64,000 nt of DNA from Holophagae bacterium (GCA_030429565.1 JAUIFE010000005.1:248001-312000); one strand, 5' to 3'; positions 44,317 to 53,858 are shown, counted from the stretch's first letter. Made by a program: numbers and translations. Notes: generated from the sequence alone by a model not told the origin.

Positions 44317-45381
44317 TTACGTGGTTTCCTGTTGGGGTTCCGCGATCATCACCTGAAAGTCACCGTCTTCATTGGTGCGAATGATCAAAAACTTGCCGTC
44401 GGCGGCATAAATACGGCTTTCTTCACCCAAGGTGGTTTGAATGCGTGCCGTGGTTTTGCCTTTGGCGTCGACGTAGTAACCCAGCAGGGTGTGTTTGACG
44501 TTGGATTCGCGGAACACCATAAAGCCGTTTTGTTTGTCGGGCATAACGTAGTTAAACAACTGGTGTTTTTCGGGGAAGTCGGGTTGGAAAAAGCGGTTGT
44601 TTTTGATCCAACTGGTTTCGCTGAATTCGGCGCGGTCCGCTTCGGTGACCTCGGCGCGTGGCAAACTCATGGTGATCGTGTTTTGCAGTTCGCCTTTGTG
44701 GTTGTAGATCTTGGCTTCGGGTTTGTCGGTATCGGCAAGAATGATGCGGTCGGTACCGGGATCGTAGTGGACAAAAACATCGCGGCTAAAGGCGGTCAAA
44801 ATGATGCCGCGCTGGCCGTCTTTGCGGCGGCGCCACGAGGTGTCGACCATTTCGAATAGGTTTTTGATCTCGGTGCCGTCGCCTTTGAAGATGCCGACTT
44901 TGACAATCGGTGCATCGCCGCCAAAGGTGCGGTGGTGAATGAGGTAGTTGCCGTCGGCGAGCGGGCGAAAGGATTCGGTGCGACCACGGGGCAGGTTAAA
45001 AATCGTGGCGTCGATAAAGGTACCGTCGCTTTTGAAGCGGTTAATTTTGCGCAGGCCGCCGTCGTAAATCACCACTTCTTCGCCGCGCGTGCTAATGCTG
45101 GCCTGGGGGCCGCCGCGCCGAACCATAATCATTAGGTCACCAGGGCCTTGGCCGCGTTTGGCGAAGTTGCCGAGGAACTTGCCTTCTTTGTCCCAGTGGA
45201 ACACCGTCGCCTCGTCGAGGTCGAGCACGTACACTTTGCCTTCGGGGCTAATCGTGGCGTCCCAAGGGTTTTGAATAAAGGCTTCAGCACTTTCGGGAAT
45301 TGCCTCCAGTGTCTTGACTGGAACCAGTTCAATCGACTTGGGTGCGTAAGCGAGCATGCCGGTTAGGAATAAGAGCAACAT
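44317..45381 (-). CDS. Exported six-bladed beta-propeller (NHL-like) protein
   Basis: A 354-residue protein starting at the ATG at 45381 (GGCGGA upstream). The first residues (LLLFLTGMLAYAPKSI) look like a short signal peptide. Repeated blade motifs are visible: NPWDATISPEGKVYVLDLDE, ATVFHWDKEGKFLGNFAKRG, KINRFKSDGTFI and NYVMPDKQNGFMVFRESN. GQGPGDLMIM is typical of six-bladed NHL-like propellers. Probably a periplasmic binding scaffold. Enclosed by its own promoter and a strong terminator, so monocistronic. Confidence 0.8.
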   Translation of the reverse strand: MLLLFLTGMLAYAPKSIELVPVKTLEAIPESAEAFIQNPWDATISPEGKVYVLDLDEATVFHWDKEGKFLGNFAKRGQGPGDLMIMVRRGGPQASISTRGEEVVIYDGGLRKINRFKSDGTFIDATIFNLPRGRTESFRPLADGNYLIHHRTFGGDAPIVKVGIFKGDGTEIKNLFEMVDTSWRRRKDGQRGIILTAFSRDVFVHYDPGTDRIILADTDKPEAKIYNHKGELQNTITMSLPRAEVTEADRAEFSETSWIKNNRFFQPDFPEKHQLFNYVMPDKQNGFMVFRESNVKHTLLGYYVDAKGKTTARIQTTLGEESRIYAADGKFLIIRTNEDGDFQVMIAEPQQETT

Positions 45382-45583
45382 GAGGTCCGCCTTTAAGCTA
45401 AGAATGGAGCCCCATTGTAACCGACCTCCGCGCTGGACGCCGGCGGCTATTTTTGCCGTTCAAATACCTCCGATGCGTTTCCACTTTGCAAAAAGGGCAA
45501 AAAAAATTAAATTTTTTCTAAACCGGCGCCGGCGCTTTCCCGTTTGCCAGGTCAGATTACGCAGTGAGGCTCGGGAGGAACAC

Positions 45584-46102
45584 ATGAAAAGAATGATGGT
45601 TTTGTTAGCAATGTTGAGTTTGGCCGGTGTTGCCATGGCGCAGTCCAAGGAACCGACCTACATGATCAATGTGGACATGCAGAATTTTACGGGTGAACAA
45701 GGCAACCTCAAAATGAGTGTGCCGCTGACGTTTCTCGAAGGGTTCCGCCCCCAAATGGAAGAAGTGATGGCGGAAGTACGCAACGGCGACCACGGTGTTG
45801 ATATTGCGGCTCTGTGGGAAGCGGTTCGCGATTCCGGCCCCACCGAGTTTGTGCAAGTCGACGGTCCCGACGGCAAAGTTAGTGTCAAAACCGACGAAAA
45901 CTTTTTGTTGGTTAGTGTGGACAACCAAGACGTCCACGACATGAAAGTCAAAGTACCGCTGGCCTTGTGTGAAGCGCTCTTGAGCGATGCGAAAAACATC
46001 GATTACCCCAAAATCATGGAAATCCTCAAGGGGATGGTTGGTCAGGATCTCGTCACCATTGATTCTGAGGAAATTGTCGGCCGCGTGTGGATTTCTAAAT
46101 AA
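45584..46102 (+). CDS. Small exported protein of unknown function
   Basis: A 172-residue protein starting at the ATG at 45584 behind GGGAGGAA. Residues 1-20 are a signal peptide (MMVLLAMLSLAGVAMAQ). The mature part is acidic, with two related halves (KMSVPLTFLEGFRPQMEEVM and KVKVPLALCEALLSDAKNID), which suggests an internal duplication. No family recognised. Followed by a strong bidirectional terminator. Confidence 0.75.
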   Translation: MKRMMVLLAMLSLAGVAMAQSKEPTYMINVDMQNFTGEQGNLKMSVPLTFLEGFRPQMEEVMAEVRNGDHGVDIAALWEAVRDSGPTEFVQVDGPDGKVSVKTDENFLLVSVDNQDVHDMKVKVPLALCEALLSDAKNIDYPKIMEILKGMVGQDLVTIDSEEIVGRVWISK

Positions 46103-46143
46103 TCGCCACCACTAGACCCGAAACCGGGTCTGCTTGGTTCCGT

Positions 46144-46185
46144 TAAAAAAAACCCGATTGTCATCCGGCAATCGGGTTTTTTTTA
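46144..46185. terminator. Bidirectional intrinsic terminator
   Basis: AAACCCGATTG (46150-46160) and CAATCGGGTTT (46169-46179) form an 11-bp stem flanked by A7 on the left and T8 on the right. It serves both the plus-strand gene ending at 46102 and the minus-strand gene ending at 46183. Confidence 0.9.
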
Positions 46186-46539
46186 TTGGGTGAATGGGTT
46201 GACCATCGGCGGCGCGGTCGGAATCGGCATGTCTTTCTCTTGCGGTAAACCCATGGCGTCGGTGATTACATCAATCATTTCGCCGTTCACCTCGGCGTCG
46301 GTAAAAATGATCAACGTTCGCGTTGCCTTACGGCGCAGCAGAACGCGGCCGTGGTCGAATGCCAAATTGGCGGCGGTTAATTGGGCGGGCGTGCCTGCAA
46401 TGACTTTGCTGATAAGCGCCAGTTTCTTCTGCGCGTTGTGCGGTGCGCGTTCGCTGAGCTCGACCACGCCGTGATCCCAGCACAAGGCCGCCCAGCGGCA
46501 GCCGCTTACGCCTTCTAAATCTTCCAAACCGAGGCTCAT
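46183..46539 (-). CDS. Roadblock/LC7-like small protein, kinase partner
   Basis: A 118-residue protein whose ATG overlaps the kinase stop (ATGA). The layout GCRWAALCWDHGVVELSE, then AQKKLALISKVIAGTPAQLT, HGRVLLRRKATRTLIIFTDA and NGEMIDVITDAM resembles a Roadblock/LAMTOR fold, used in bacteria with small GTPases and kinases. Assignment is by secondary-structure pattern, not by a strict motif. Coupling to the kinase implies a joint complex. It ends with a Pro-rich tail. Confidence 0.55.
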   Translation of the reverse strand: MSLGLEDLEGVSGCRWAALCWDHGVVELSERAPHNAQKKLALISKVIAGTPAQLTAANLAFDHGRVLLRRKATRTLIIFTDAEVNGEMIDVITDAMGLPQEKDMPIPTAPPMVNPFTQ

Positions 46540-47792
46540 GCTTCTTGCTCCTCAAAACATTCGGCCAGCGCCTCACATTCTTTTTGGTTCAGCTCACCGA
46601 GGCGGGTCGGGCAAGTGCATTTCAGACCGGCGAGGCCGCTGCCGTGTGGAATGACCAGCACGTGGGTATCGTCGGTGCTGATGCGGCCGCGGCGAAACTC
46701 GCCGAGATTTTCGAGCGTTTTAAACTCGCTCAGAATCGTGTTGAGCAGGTGCAGTGAAACGGCATAGCGATCCTCGATTTCCCCCAATTTGGCGGTGACT
46801 TGGCCACGTCGGTTAACCGCCACGCCCACATGGACTTCCGGCACCGAGGCCGATTCGCCCGGTGCTTGGTGGCACGGCAAACCCGCCTGCAGGCGTTTGC
46901 GTTGGCGGTCTATTGCCTGAATCGCTTCACGCGCCGAGGAAAAGCGCTCATCTGGATTTTTGGCGGTCAATCCCTCAATGACGCCCATGACGCAGGGGTC
47001 AATGGTGACACCGAACTTTTCCGGGTTGGGGAGTGGATCTTCCACGTGTTGTTTCAGTACTTCGATGTAATCGCGACCGTCGTAAGGTGGCTGACCCGTG
47101 ATCAGCTCGAATAAAATGATGCCGACTGCGTACAAATCAACGCGTTCGTCGGTATCGCGCCCTTCGATTTGCTCTGGTGCCACATACAGCGGCGTCCCCA
47201 AAATTTCGTCTTCAAGGGTGACGCGCGCCCCTTCTGAGTCGCGCACCAAGCCAAAATCAAGAATGACGGCGGTGCGGTTTCCGGTGATCATGATGTTGGC
47301 CGGTTTGATATCGCGGTGAACCTTGCCGCGTTCGTGTGCTTGGGCCAGGCCTTTCAACACCTGGCGCGCGAGATCAAGCGCTTCCTCCGCCGGCAGGCGC
47401 TCGTGCATGCGCAGGTAGGTTTCCAGGTTGTAGCCGTCTAGGTATTCCATCACCAAATACGGCAGATCGTGGTAGTGACCGACGAAATAAACGTGCACGA
47501 TGTGCGGGCTGCGCAGTTGCGCCATGGCGCGGGCTTCGTTGTAAAAACGCTTGGCCGAGTCTGGATCGTCCATTTTGTAGCCGCGTGCTAAAAACTTGAC
47601 CGCTACCGGCCGTTCCAACGTACCTTGACACGCCTTGTAGACGATCCCCATACTGCCGGAACCCAGTTGTTTGATGATTTTTACTTCTTGTCCGGGCGGT
47701 CCCAGTTCGACCCCGATCAACGGATCTTTGCCACCGTTGGCCAGGTCTTGGATTTTTCGCACCAAGTTCGAAACGCTAAATGAAAACTGCAT
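46536..47792 (-). CDS. Ser/Thr protein kinase (PknB-like) with Roadblock-like C-terminus
   Basis: A 418-residue cytoplasmic kinase; start at the ATG at 47792 with GAGG six bases upstream. Complete Hanks-type motifs: glycine loop QLGSGSMGIVYKA (48-60), Lys66 in VAVKFLA, KVHRDIKPANIM (Asp161), LDFGLVRD (179-181), GTPLYVAPEQIEGRDTDERV and DLYAVGIILFELITG. The C-terminal 90 residues (EVHVGVAVNRRGQVTAKLGE, HVLVIPHGSGLAGLK) resemble a Roadblock-type module like the one in the coupled small protein. There is no membrane segment. Probably regulates an unknown target with its partner. Confidence 0.88.
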   Translation of the reverse strand: MQFSFSVSNLVRKIQDLANGGKDPLIGVELGPPGQEVKIIKQLGSGSMGIVYKACQGTLERPVAVKFLARGYKMDDPDSAKRFYNEARAMAQLRSPHIVHVYFVGHYHDLPYLVMEYLDGYNLETYLRMHERLPAEEALDLARQVLKGLAQAHERGKVHRDIKPANIMITGNRTAVILDFGLVRDSEGARVTLEDEILGTPLYVAPEQIEGRDTDERVDLYAVGIILFELITGQPPYDGRDYIEVLKQHVEDPLPNPEKFGVTIDPCVMGVIEGLTAKNPDERFSSAREAIQAIDRQRKRLQAGLPCHQAPGESASVPEVHVGVAVNRRGQVTAKLGEIEDRYAVSLHLLNTILSEFKTLENLGEFRRGRISTDDTHVLVIPHGSGLAGLKCTCPTRLGELNQKECEALAECFEEQEA

Positions 47793-47837
47793 GGGGGCCT
47801 CGTCGTGTCGCAAGCTTTGCGGGGGGCATTATGGTGT

Positions 47838-48048
47838 TACGAGGTAAATAGCGGTCGAAATCCTTCGTTTGAGACTTCGATGTGTGAAAAAAGCGCGTTG
47901 TGGTCGGTACTTCGACCGGTGAATTGGAGGACAAGCACGTGGCTGGGGTCGCTTCATTCAGGTGAAAGTCTAACTCGGAATCCGGCTGATCGTCAGCCGA
48001 CTTTTGTGGAATTTCTAATTTTACGCCGGCCAAGGTTACGGGCGTCAC
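47838..48048 (-). pseudogene. Possible frameshifted small gene
   Basis: Reading the minus strand from GTG at 48048 gives VTLAGVKLEIPQKSADD and LDFHLNEATPA; a shift of one frame near 47935 gives VLVLQFTGRSTDHNALFSHI and EVSNEGFRPLFTS with a stop just before 47838. The two halves together look more protein-like than either frame alone. No binding site is seen. It could be a decayed gene, a sequencing error or chance. Confidence 0.25.
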
Positions 48049-48052
48049 CGAC

Positions 48053-51000
48053 TCACACGGAAGAGGTGCGCGGGCCCGGTCGCCTCTTCACGGCACCTGG
48101 CACCTGATCTTCGATGACTTTTTGGATGTCGCGTTTCTTAAAGGGTTTGGTGATGTAGGCGTCCATGCCTGCTTCCAGGCAGGCCGTGCGGTCGCCTTCC
48201 ATGGCGTTGGCGGTGGCGGCGACGATAGGGATATGGCTCCCGTGGTGCACCTCCATAGCGCGAATGGCCCGTGTGGCCGAAAAGCCGTCCATGATCGGCA
48301 TCTGCACATCCATGAAGACCACGTCGAAGTGGCCTTTTTTGTACTGATCGACCGCTTCGCGCCCGTTGTCGCTCAGGGTGACTTGGTGGCCGAGGCCGGT
48401 CAACATTTTGGAGATGACCCGCTGGTTGACCCGATTGTCTTCGGCAACCAAGATGGCTAATCCGCTGTCGGTCTGGGTTTTTGCCGTGGGTGGAAGCGGT
48501 GCGCCGTTGGTTGCAACGGCCGGCGCGGGTCTTTCATTCACCCCAGATGCCCCAGGCGCCAGAGGCGCCTCTGGCAACGGCTGGTCAACCGGCGCTGGTA
48601 AATCGTCGTAAGGACAACGCATGACAAACGAAAACACACTGCCTTCGCCAGGTTCGGATTCCAGGTTGAAATCGCCGCCCAGCATGTCGATGAGCTGCGC
48701 GGAAATGGTTAAACCCAGCCCGGTGCCGCCGAAATGGCGCGTCGTGCTGCCGTCGGCCTGAGAAAATGCGTCAAAAATGATTTTTTGTTTTTCAGGGGGG
48801 ATGCCGATACCGGTATCCCGGACCGCGAATTTGAGCGCCACCTGATCCGCGTCGCGCGCTTCCTGAGAAACGGTCACGATGACCCGTCCTTTCTCGGTGA
48901 ACTTAATCGCGTTGCCAATGAGGTTGACGAGAATTTGGCGCAGGCGGTGGCCGTCCGCGACCACATGCGCCGGGGTCTCCTTGTCAATTGACAGGCTTAG
49001 CTCGATTTCTTTCTCTTTGGCGCGAATCTGGTGCATGGCCACGGTGCGTTGGAGGTGGAGTCGCAAGGCAAAGCGGTAGGGATCGACCTGGAGTTTGCCC
49101 GCCTCGATTTTGGCGTAATCGAGGATGTCATTGAGCAGGAACAGCAGCGAGTCGGCGCTGTCGGCCACGGTTTGCAGTTGCTCGCGTTGTTCGGTGTTGA
49201 GCGGGCTGTCGAGCACCAACTCGGTCATGCCCATGATGGCGTTGATCGGCGTGCGGATTTCATGGCTCATGTTGGCGAGGAATTGGCTTTTGGCGCGGCT
49301 GGCCATTTCGGCGCGTTCTTTGGCTTCCTGCATGCGCTGCTGCGCCAGTTTGATTTCACTGATGTTTCTGACAATCGCCAAAACGCGCCGACCCGAAATA
49401 GGCAATAAACGCGCTTCGAAGTACTGATCGCCGTGGTTGATCATGTTCATTCGATAATTAACGATTTGGGTACAACCCTCTTCGATCACCCGTTTTAGTG
49501 CTTGTCGCAGTTGTTCGATTTCGCGGGCCGGGAAGATAGACGTCATATATTCACCGACAATGCCCGCATAATCGTTGCCGTACACCGCTTTTTCCATGGT
49601 GTGGAAACCGGCCACCATGCCGTTTTCGTCGAGCCAGACGTATAGATCGGGGAAGGCACGGAAGATGGTGTCCAGCTCCTCGCGCGCTGTTTCCTGTTCG
49701 GTGATGTCGATATTGATGGTCAGCAGGTACTTGGGGAAACCCTGATGGTCTGGCAGGCACACGCGGATGGTGCGGAACCAGTAGCGACCGCGCTGGGTTT
49801 CGATGCGTTCCTTTTCCACAAAACGGGTGCCGACCTGGCGGATGCAATCGTTGTCGAGGTTGCGAATGCGGCGCGCGGTTTCGCCAGGGAACCAGTTAAA
49901 ATCCGTTTCTTGTGCCAGGGTTTCTGCGTCTTTGCCGAGGAAGTCGCGCACCGCTTGGTTGGTGCGAATGACGCGTAAATGGGCCGCGTCCTTAACCCAA
50001 ATCAACACCGGCATCGACTCTATCAGCCGGTTTAAAAAACTCTCATTTTCGCGCAACCGATCATTAATGACACGTAAATCCTGCGTTTGCTCTTCTACCA
50101 GCGCCCGCACTTCTTGGTTTTGGTTGGTCACCAACAAACTGATGGCGAGAATCATGGCGGTCAGTAAAAAACCACCGGTTAGGAGCAGCCAACTGGAAGC
50201 GTGTACCTGTTCTTTAACGTAGCTGTCGGGGTAACTGCTGGTCAGACGCATCGGCCGATCGGCCAAGGTCATGTCGGTCACCAATTGGAAATCGTGTGCT
50301 TTTTTGGGGATCAGTTGCCCTTCGTGGTTGATGGCGAAAAAGGTTTCGTAGGTTTCGTCCATGGCCACTTCCAAATTGATTTGGGTTTGGGTTTGGGTTT
50401 GGGTTTGCGTGTTTCGGTAGCCGGCCAGTACCGGTTCGATATCAAAGACCACCGCCAAGCGGCCGAGTGGATCGTTGTCACCGAGTCCGCGTACGGTGGT
50501 GGTAAGCACGAAACGGTGATCGGCTAATACATGGCTGGCGGTGTCGCCCTGGCCGACTTCGTGCGCGGCCAGCCAGCGTAGGGTTTCCTGATCGTCATCA
50601 GCAGCCGGTTCGCCGGTGCCGGCTTGGTGATGGTATTGCCAGGGATTCGCACGTGGATACTGACCGTTGTCCGTCATCGGCAGCCAAATGACGCGGTGCA
50701 GGCCGGGGGTTTCCCGGCCAAAATTGGCCGCCAGCTTTTGAAAGGCGGCCTGGTTATTGCCCGCGCCGCCTTCGAGGGCGAAACGGATGTGGTCTAAGGT
50801 TTTCCCGCTGTTGTCGATGTTTAGCGCCACGATCTCTTTTAAGTGATCGTGCTCGCGCGCAAGCTCCAGCTCCAAATTTTTGCGGTTCAGGGCTTCAACA
50901 TGGCGGACCAAACCGATCAGAACCACGCTCAATACCACCATCGGCAATACGATGTGGAACAGGCGCCGACGTATGTCCAAATAGGGCGCGTCGAGCACTG

Positions 51001-51556
51001 CCAGTGTCGTCGGCGCCAGCAACAAAACGCCGATCGAATCGCCAATCCACCAGGTGAACCAACTGTAGGGAATGGTGTTCAGGGTTGCGCGACCCAGCAA
51101 AAGAAAGCCGATGTTGGCGACCGTTGGCGAAATCACACAGGCAACGGGACCGGCCAACGCCAGCATGCGCAGGACTTGCGTTGGTTTGGCGGACATCAGC
51201 GGCGTTTCGGTGACGCGTAAGAACAGGTAGGCACCCAAGCGCGCTTGGATGGTGGCGCCACAGGCGATGAGCATCGGGACAAGCCAATAATCGAAGCCTT
51301 GAAGCAATTGCGAGGCCGGACTGCTGATGACGGCGTTGTCGAACAAGGCCCCCGCGAAGGTGCCCCACAAAGCGGGTCGGCCCCAACAGATAATGAGGGC
51401 CAGCGCCACGCCCGACGGCGGCCACACTGCGGCCGCATAACCGGGGGGAATCAGCGAAAACAATCCCAACCAGGCGAAGATGGGATAGCAGCAGAAGGCT
51501 ACACTGAAACGGAACCAAGTCGATTCCGACATTGTCCAAAGGCGGGTGCTTTCCAC
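48053..51556 (-). CDS. MASE1-CHASE-PAS-PAS hybrid histidine kinase with receiver domain
   Basis: A 1167-residue membrane sensor kinase, GTG start at 51556 (ATG at 51532 possible). Order of domains: MASE1-like membrane bundle (10-210), CHASE-like extracytoplasmic region (225-440), membrane segment (455-477), two PAS domains (505-620, 625-735), HisKA with NMSHEIRTPINAIMGM (His about 765), HATPase (NLIGNAIKFTEKG, DTGIGIPPEKQ, GGTGLGLTI) and a receiver domain with VVFMDVQMPIMDG (Asp near 1080). CHASE domains sense small ligands outside the membrane. A TQ dipeptide repeat (about 383-392) comes from a hexanucleotide tract. The response-regulator gene upstream may be its partner. Confidence 0.9.
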   Translation of the reverse strand: MESTRLWTMSESTWFRFSVAFCCYPIFAWLGLFSLIPPGYAAAVWPPSGVALALIICWGRPALWGTFAGALFDNAVISSPASQLLQGFDYWLVPMLIACGATIQARLGAYLFLRVTETPLMSAKPTQVLRMLALAGPVACVISPTVANIGFLLLGRATLNTIPYSWFTWWIGDSIGVLLLAPTTLAVLDAPYLDIRRRLFHIVLPMVVLSVVLIGLVRHVEALNRKNLELELAREHDHLKEIVALNIDNSGKTLDHIRFALEGGAGNNQAAFQKLAANFGRETPGLHRVIWLPMTDNGQYPRANPWQYHHQAGTGEPAADDDQETLRWLAAHEVGQGDTASHVLADHRFVLTTTVRGLGDNDPLGRLAVVFDIEPVLAGYRNTQTQTQTQTQINLEVAMDETYETFFAINHEGQLIPKKAHDFQLVTDMTLADRPMRLTSSYPDSYVKEQVHASSWLLLTGGFLLTAMILAISLLVTNQNQEVRALVEEQTQDLRVINDRLRENESFLNRLIESMPVLIWVKDAAHLRVIRTNQAVRDFLGKDAETLAQETDFNWFPGETARRIRNLDNDCIRQVGTRFVEKERIETQRGRYWFRTIRVCLPDHQGFPKYLLTINIDITEQETAREELDTIFRAFPDLYVWLDENGMVAGFHTMEKAVYGNDYAGIVGEYMTSIFPAREIEQLRQALKRVIEEGCTQIVNYRMNMINHGDQYFEARLLPISGRRVLAIVRNISEIKLAQQRMQEAKERAEMASRAKSQFLANMSHEIRTPINAIMGMTELVLDSPLNTEQREQLQTVADSADSLLFLLNDILDYAKIEAGKLQVDPYRFALRLHLQRTVAMHQIRAKEKEIELSLSIDKETPAHVVADGHRLRQILVNLIGNAIKFTEKGRVIVTVSQEARDADQVALKFAVRDTGIGIPPEKQKIIFDAFSQADGSTTRHFGGTGLGLTISAQLIDMLGGDFNLESEPGEGSVFSFVMRCPYDDLPAPVDQPLPEAPLAPGASGVNERPAPAVATNGAPLPPTAKTQTDSGLAILVAEDNRVNQRVISKMLTGLGHQVTLSDNGREAVDQYKKGHFDVVFMDVQMPIMDGFSATRAIRAMEVHHGSHIPIVAATANAMEGDRTACLEAGMDAYITKPFKKRDIQKVIEDQVPGAVKRRPGPRTSSV
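50381..50410. repeat. TTGGGT hexanucleotide tract inside the hybrid kinase gene
   Basis: Four perfect TTGGGT units plus one TTGCGT (50381-50410). Because units are six bases, gain or loss keeps the frame and changes the number of Thr-Gln pairs in the kinase's extracytoplasmic region. Confidence 0.8.
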
Positions 51557-51689
51557 GACAACGAGCTCTTATTTTTGGCACGAACCGCTAGGGGGACGTG
51601 GTTTTGGTTAAATGGAGGTCACGAATGCTTACGGGGTGCGCTATCCGTGCTTATCGAACCAAAACGACAATGGCTTAGTTTTTCCGCGG

Positions 51690-52415
51690 CTAGACCTCGG
51701 AGACCTGCTGCGACCCATAGGCGCGGTTGAGAATGCTCTTGCGGATTTCGTTGAACTCCGTTTGCGAGATGTGCTCGTTTTCCAGAAGTTGGCCCAGCTC
51801 TTTGAGCTCGCGGTAGATGTCGTACGGCTGAATGTTGCTGACCCGTTTGGCCGCCGCCGCCGCAATCGCTTCGCTAATATCGGTGGGCACCTGATCCAAT
51901 TTCGGTTGGAACTTATTTAGTTCTTCGCGCAGACGTGCGTTTTCGTGGCGCAACTGGGCCACCTCTTCCTGTAGCGTCTGCCGGCTTTCCTGCTGTCGCG
52001 TTACGCGTTCTTCCAGCATCATGTTGCTGCTAATCAGGCGACAGCGTTCGGTACAATTATTGAGCATTAAGTTGAGCTCTTCCGGCCGGAAGGGTTTGTG
52101 GATGTAGTCGTAGACACCGTACTTAATGGCGTCCATCAGCATTTGCTGATCACCAAAACTCGCGACCAAAATGACTTTGGTATCGGGTGATTTGGCGCGC
52201 GCCAATTTGAGCAAATCAACCCCGTTGAGGCCTGGCATCACCAAATCGGTCAAAATGATGTGGTAGGGCGCGTTTTGCAGAATCTTCTCGCGGGCAGCCA
52301 CAGGTTCTTCAACCACTTCGGTTTCGAGCTGGCGATGGTGGCGGGCAATTGCCCGCATGGTCTTTAAGATGTTGGGATCGTCATCGACGATCAATAACCG
52401 GTATTTGCCTTCCAT
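51690..52415 (-). CDS. Response regulator with coiled coil and SHOCT domain
   Basis: A 241-residue protein; start at the ATG at 52415 (AGGAAT upstream). A receiver domain comes first: LLIVDDDPNILKTMRAI, HIILTDLVMPGLNGVDLLKL with the phosphoacceptor Asp about 56, VILVASFGDQ and YIHKPFRPEELN. A coiled coil follows (about 130-175, TRQQESRQTLQEEVAQLRHE). The C-terminus DIYRELKELGQLLENEHISQ, then TEFNEIRKSIL, is a SHOCT domain, a short oligomerisation module. No DNA-binding domain is present, so output is probably through protein contacts. Sits just upstream of the hybrid histidine kinase on the same strand. Confidence 0.88.
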   Translation of the reverse strand: MEGKYRLLIVDDDPNILKTMRAIARHHRQLETEVVEEPVAAREKILQNAPYHIILTDLVMPGLNGVDLLKLARAKSPDTKVILVASFGDQQMLMDAIKYGVYDYIHKPFRPEELNLMLNNCTERCRLISSNMMLEERVTRQQESRQTLQEEVAQLRHENARLREELNKFQPKLDQVPTDISEAIAAAAAKRVSNIQPYDIYRELKELGQLLENEHISQTEFNEIRKSILNRAYGSQQVSEV

Positions 52416-52625
52416 GGCGGTATTCCTACACAAGTTGTCTGATCTTATCGACGTATCCTCGCGCCGGCTTGAGCACCGTCCCTGGGCTCGTGGTTCTTTT
52501 CCGAAGGCGGCGGTGGTAAATCGATAAGGTTTGATGGGTTTACAACGGAGTGAGCGTTCTAGGAGATGTGATATTTTACGCCGCGATTGCGCGGGAAAGA
52601 TTCGTGGGGCTAGTGGCTTTTTTGC

Positions 52626-53858
52626 TTAGAAAAAATTTTGCGTGAAATATACGTAGTGGTTTTTCCCAATTACTAGACCCAGGCCCGAGCGGCTGTAATC
52701 GCCGTTCAAGATGTTGGCGCGGTGGCCCGGGCTCGCCATCCAACTTTCCACGGCGGCTTTGACGAGTTGGTCGCCGTTGTGCCAACTCCTTTGTACCAGT
52801 TTTTCTTGTTTGTCGTAAAGTGTTGAGCTACCGGCAGATTGACTCATCATAAAAATATTTTCGCCAATCCCTTCCAAAAATTCATCGGGTGTAAGCTGTT
52901 TGCGTGTGTTGTAGCCGATTTTGCGCGCGCGGTCGCTGGGATTTTCGCCCTCGGGATTGACATGGTTAAAAAAATCCTGCGCCGCCATGTCGCGGCTGTG
53001 CCCCAGCGCGACCTTGTCCAATTCGGCATCTTCCTGCAAGGGCGCCAGCTTGTGTTCGCGGCGGACTGTGTTGATCTCCTCGTGGAGCGCCTTTTTCATT
53101 GTCGCCAAGTCCAGCTCCGGTTGTTCATTGAGGTTGGTTTCGCGCAATTTGTAACGCGCTTCCAAGTGAGTTTGGATGTGTGGGTGGCAGGTTTCGACTT
53201 CGGTATTGATGAGCCAAGCGCGCCGGTCCAGTTGCAGGATGAGGTCGAGGGCATTTTTGCCCGACGAGTTGAGCGTCGTCAGGTCCTTCGTTTTGCAGGC
53301 CAGCAGCACCACCAATTCGCGGTATTCATTGCGGATCGCCCACATCAACGGGCTTTCGCCGTCCATGTCGCGCAAATTGGCGTCGGCGCCCGCCGCCAGC
53401 AAGAGCTCGCAATTTTTGAGACGGCCGCGTTGGGCCGCCAAAGCCAGCGGGGTTTTGAGACGGTCGTCGTTGCTGTTGGGATCGAGGCCCGCTTCCAACA
53501 GTCGTTTGACGATGTGGCTGTCGCCGCCGTGGGCCGCCCAATGCAAGGCGTTGCGGCCGTATGATCCGCGGTGATGAATATCGGCCTTGGCCGCCAACAG
53601 CAGTTGGACCAATTCGCGTTCGCCTTTTGACGCCGCCCACATTAAGACCGTGTCGCCGAAGCGATTGGTTTGGTTGGGATCGGCGCCTGCTTTTAAGGCC
53701 GCCACCGCCTGGGCAACTTCGTTTTGGTTGAGCAATTCGATGAGGTCGACTTGGTTCGTCGCGGTCGGTTCGGCTTGCGGTGAGGGCGTTTGACAATCGC
53801 TCAACAGCATCAACAAAAAACACAAGCACACGAAGCGAAGAGGGGTGGCGTGCGGCAC
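52626..53858 (-). CDS. Lipoprotein with ankyrin repeats and CAP/SCP domain
   Basis: A 410-residue protein with a lipoprotein signal (FVCLCFLLMLLSDC; Cys about 22 as lipid anchor). Residues 35-215 contain about five ankyrin repeats (GADPNQTNRFGDTVLMWAAS, GRNALHWAAHGGDSHIVKRL, KTPLALAAQRGRLKNCELLL). From 245 onwards lies a CAP/SCP-like domain: HSRDMAAQDFFNHVNPEGEN, GIGENIFM, AVESWMASPGHRANILNG and HYVYFTQNFF. CAP domains in bacteria (YkwD-like) bind or cut small molecules or cell wall; function is open. The pairing of ankyrin and CAP in one lipoprotein is uncommon. Confidence 0.88.
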   Translation of the reverse strand: MPHATPLRFVCLCFLLMLLSDCQTPSPQAEPTATNQVDLIELLNQNEVAQAVAALKAGADPNQTNRFGDTVLMWAASKGERELVQLLLAAKADIHHRGSYGRNALHWAAHGGDSHIVKRLLEAGLDPNSNDDRLKTPLALAAQRGRLKNCELLLAAGADANLRDMDGESPLMWAIRNEYRELVVLLACKTKDLTTLNSSGKNALDLILQLDRRAWLINTEVETCHPHIQTHLEARYKLRETNLNEQPELDLATMKKALHEEINTVRREHKLAPLQEDAELDKVALGHSRDMAAQDFFNHVNPEGENPSDRARKIGYNTRKQLTPDEFLEGIGENIFMMSQSAGSSTLYDKQEKLVQRSWHNGDQLVKAAVESWMASPGHRANILNGDYSRSGLGLVIGKNHYVYFTQNFF

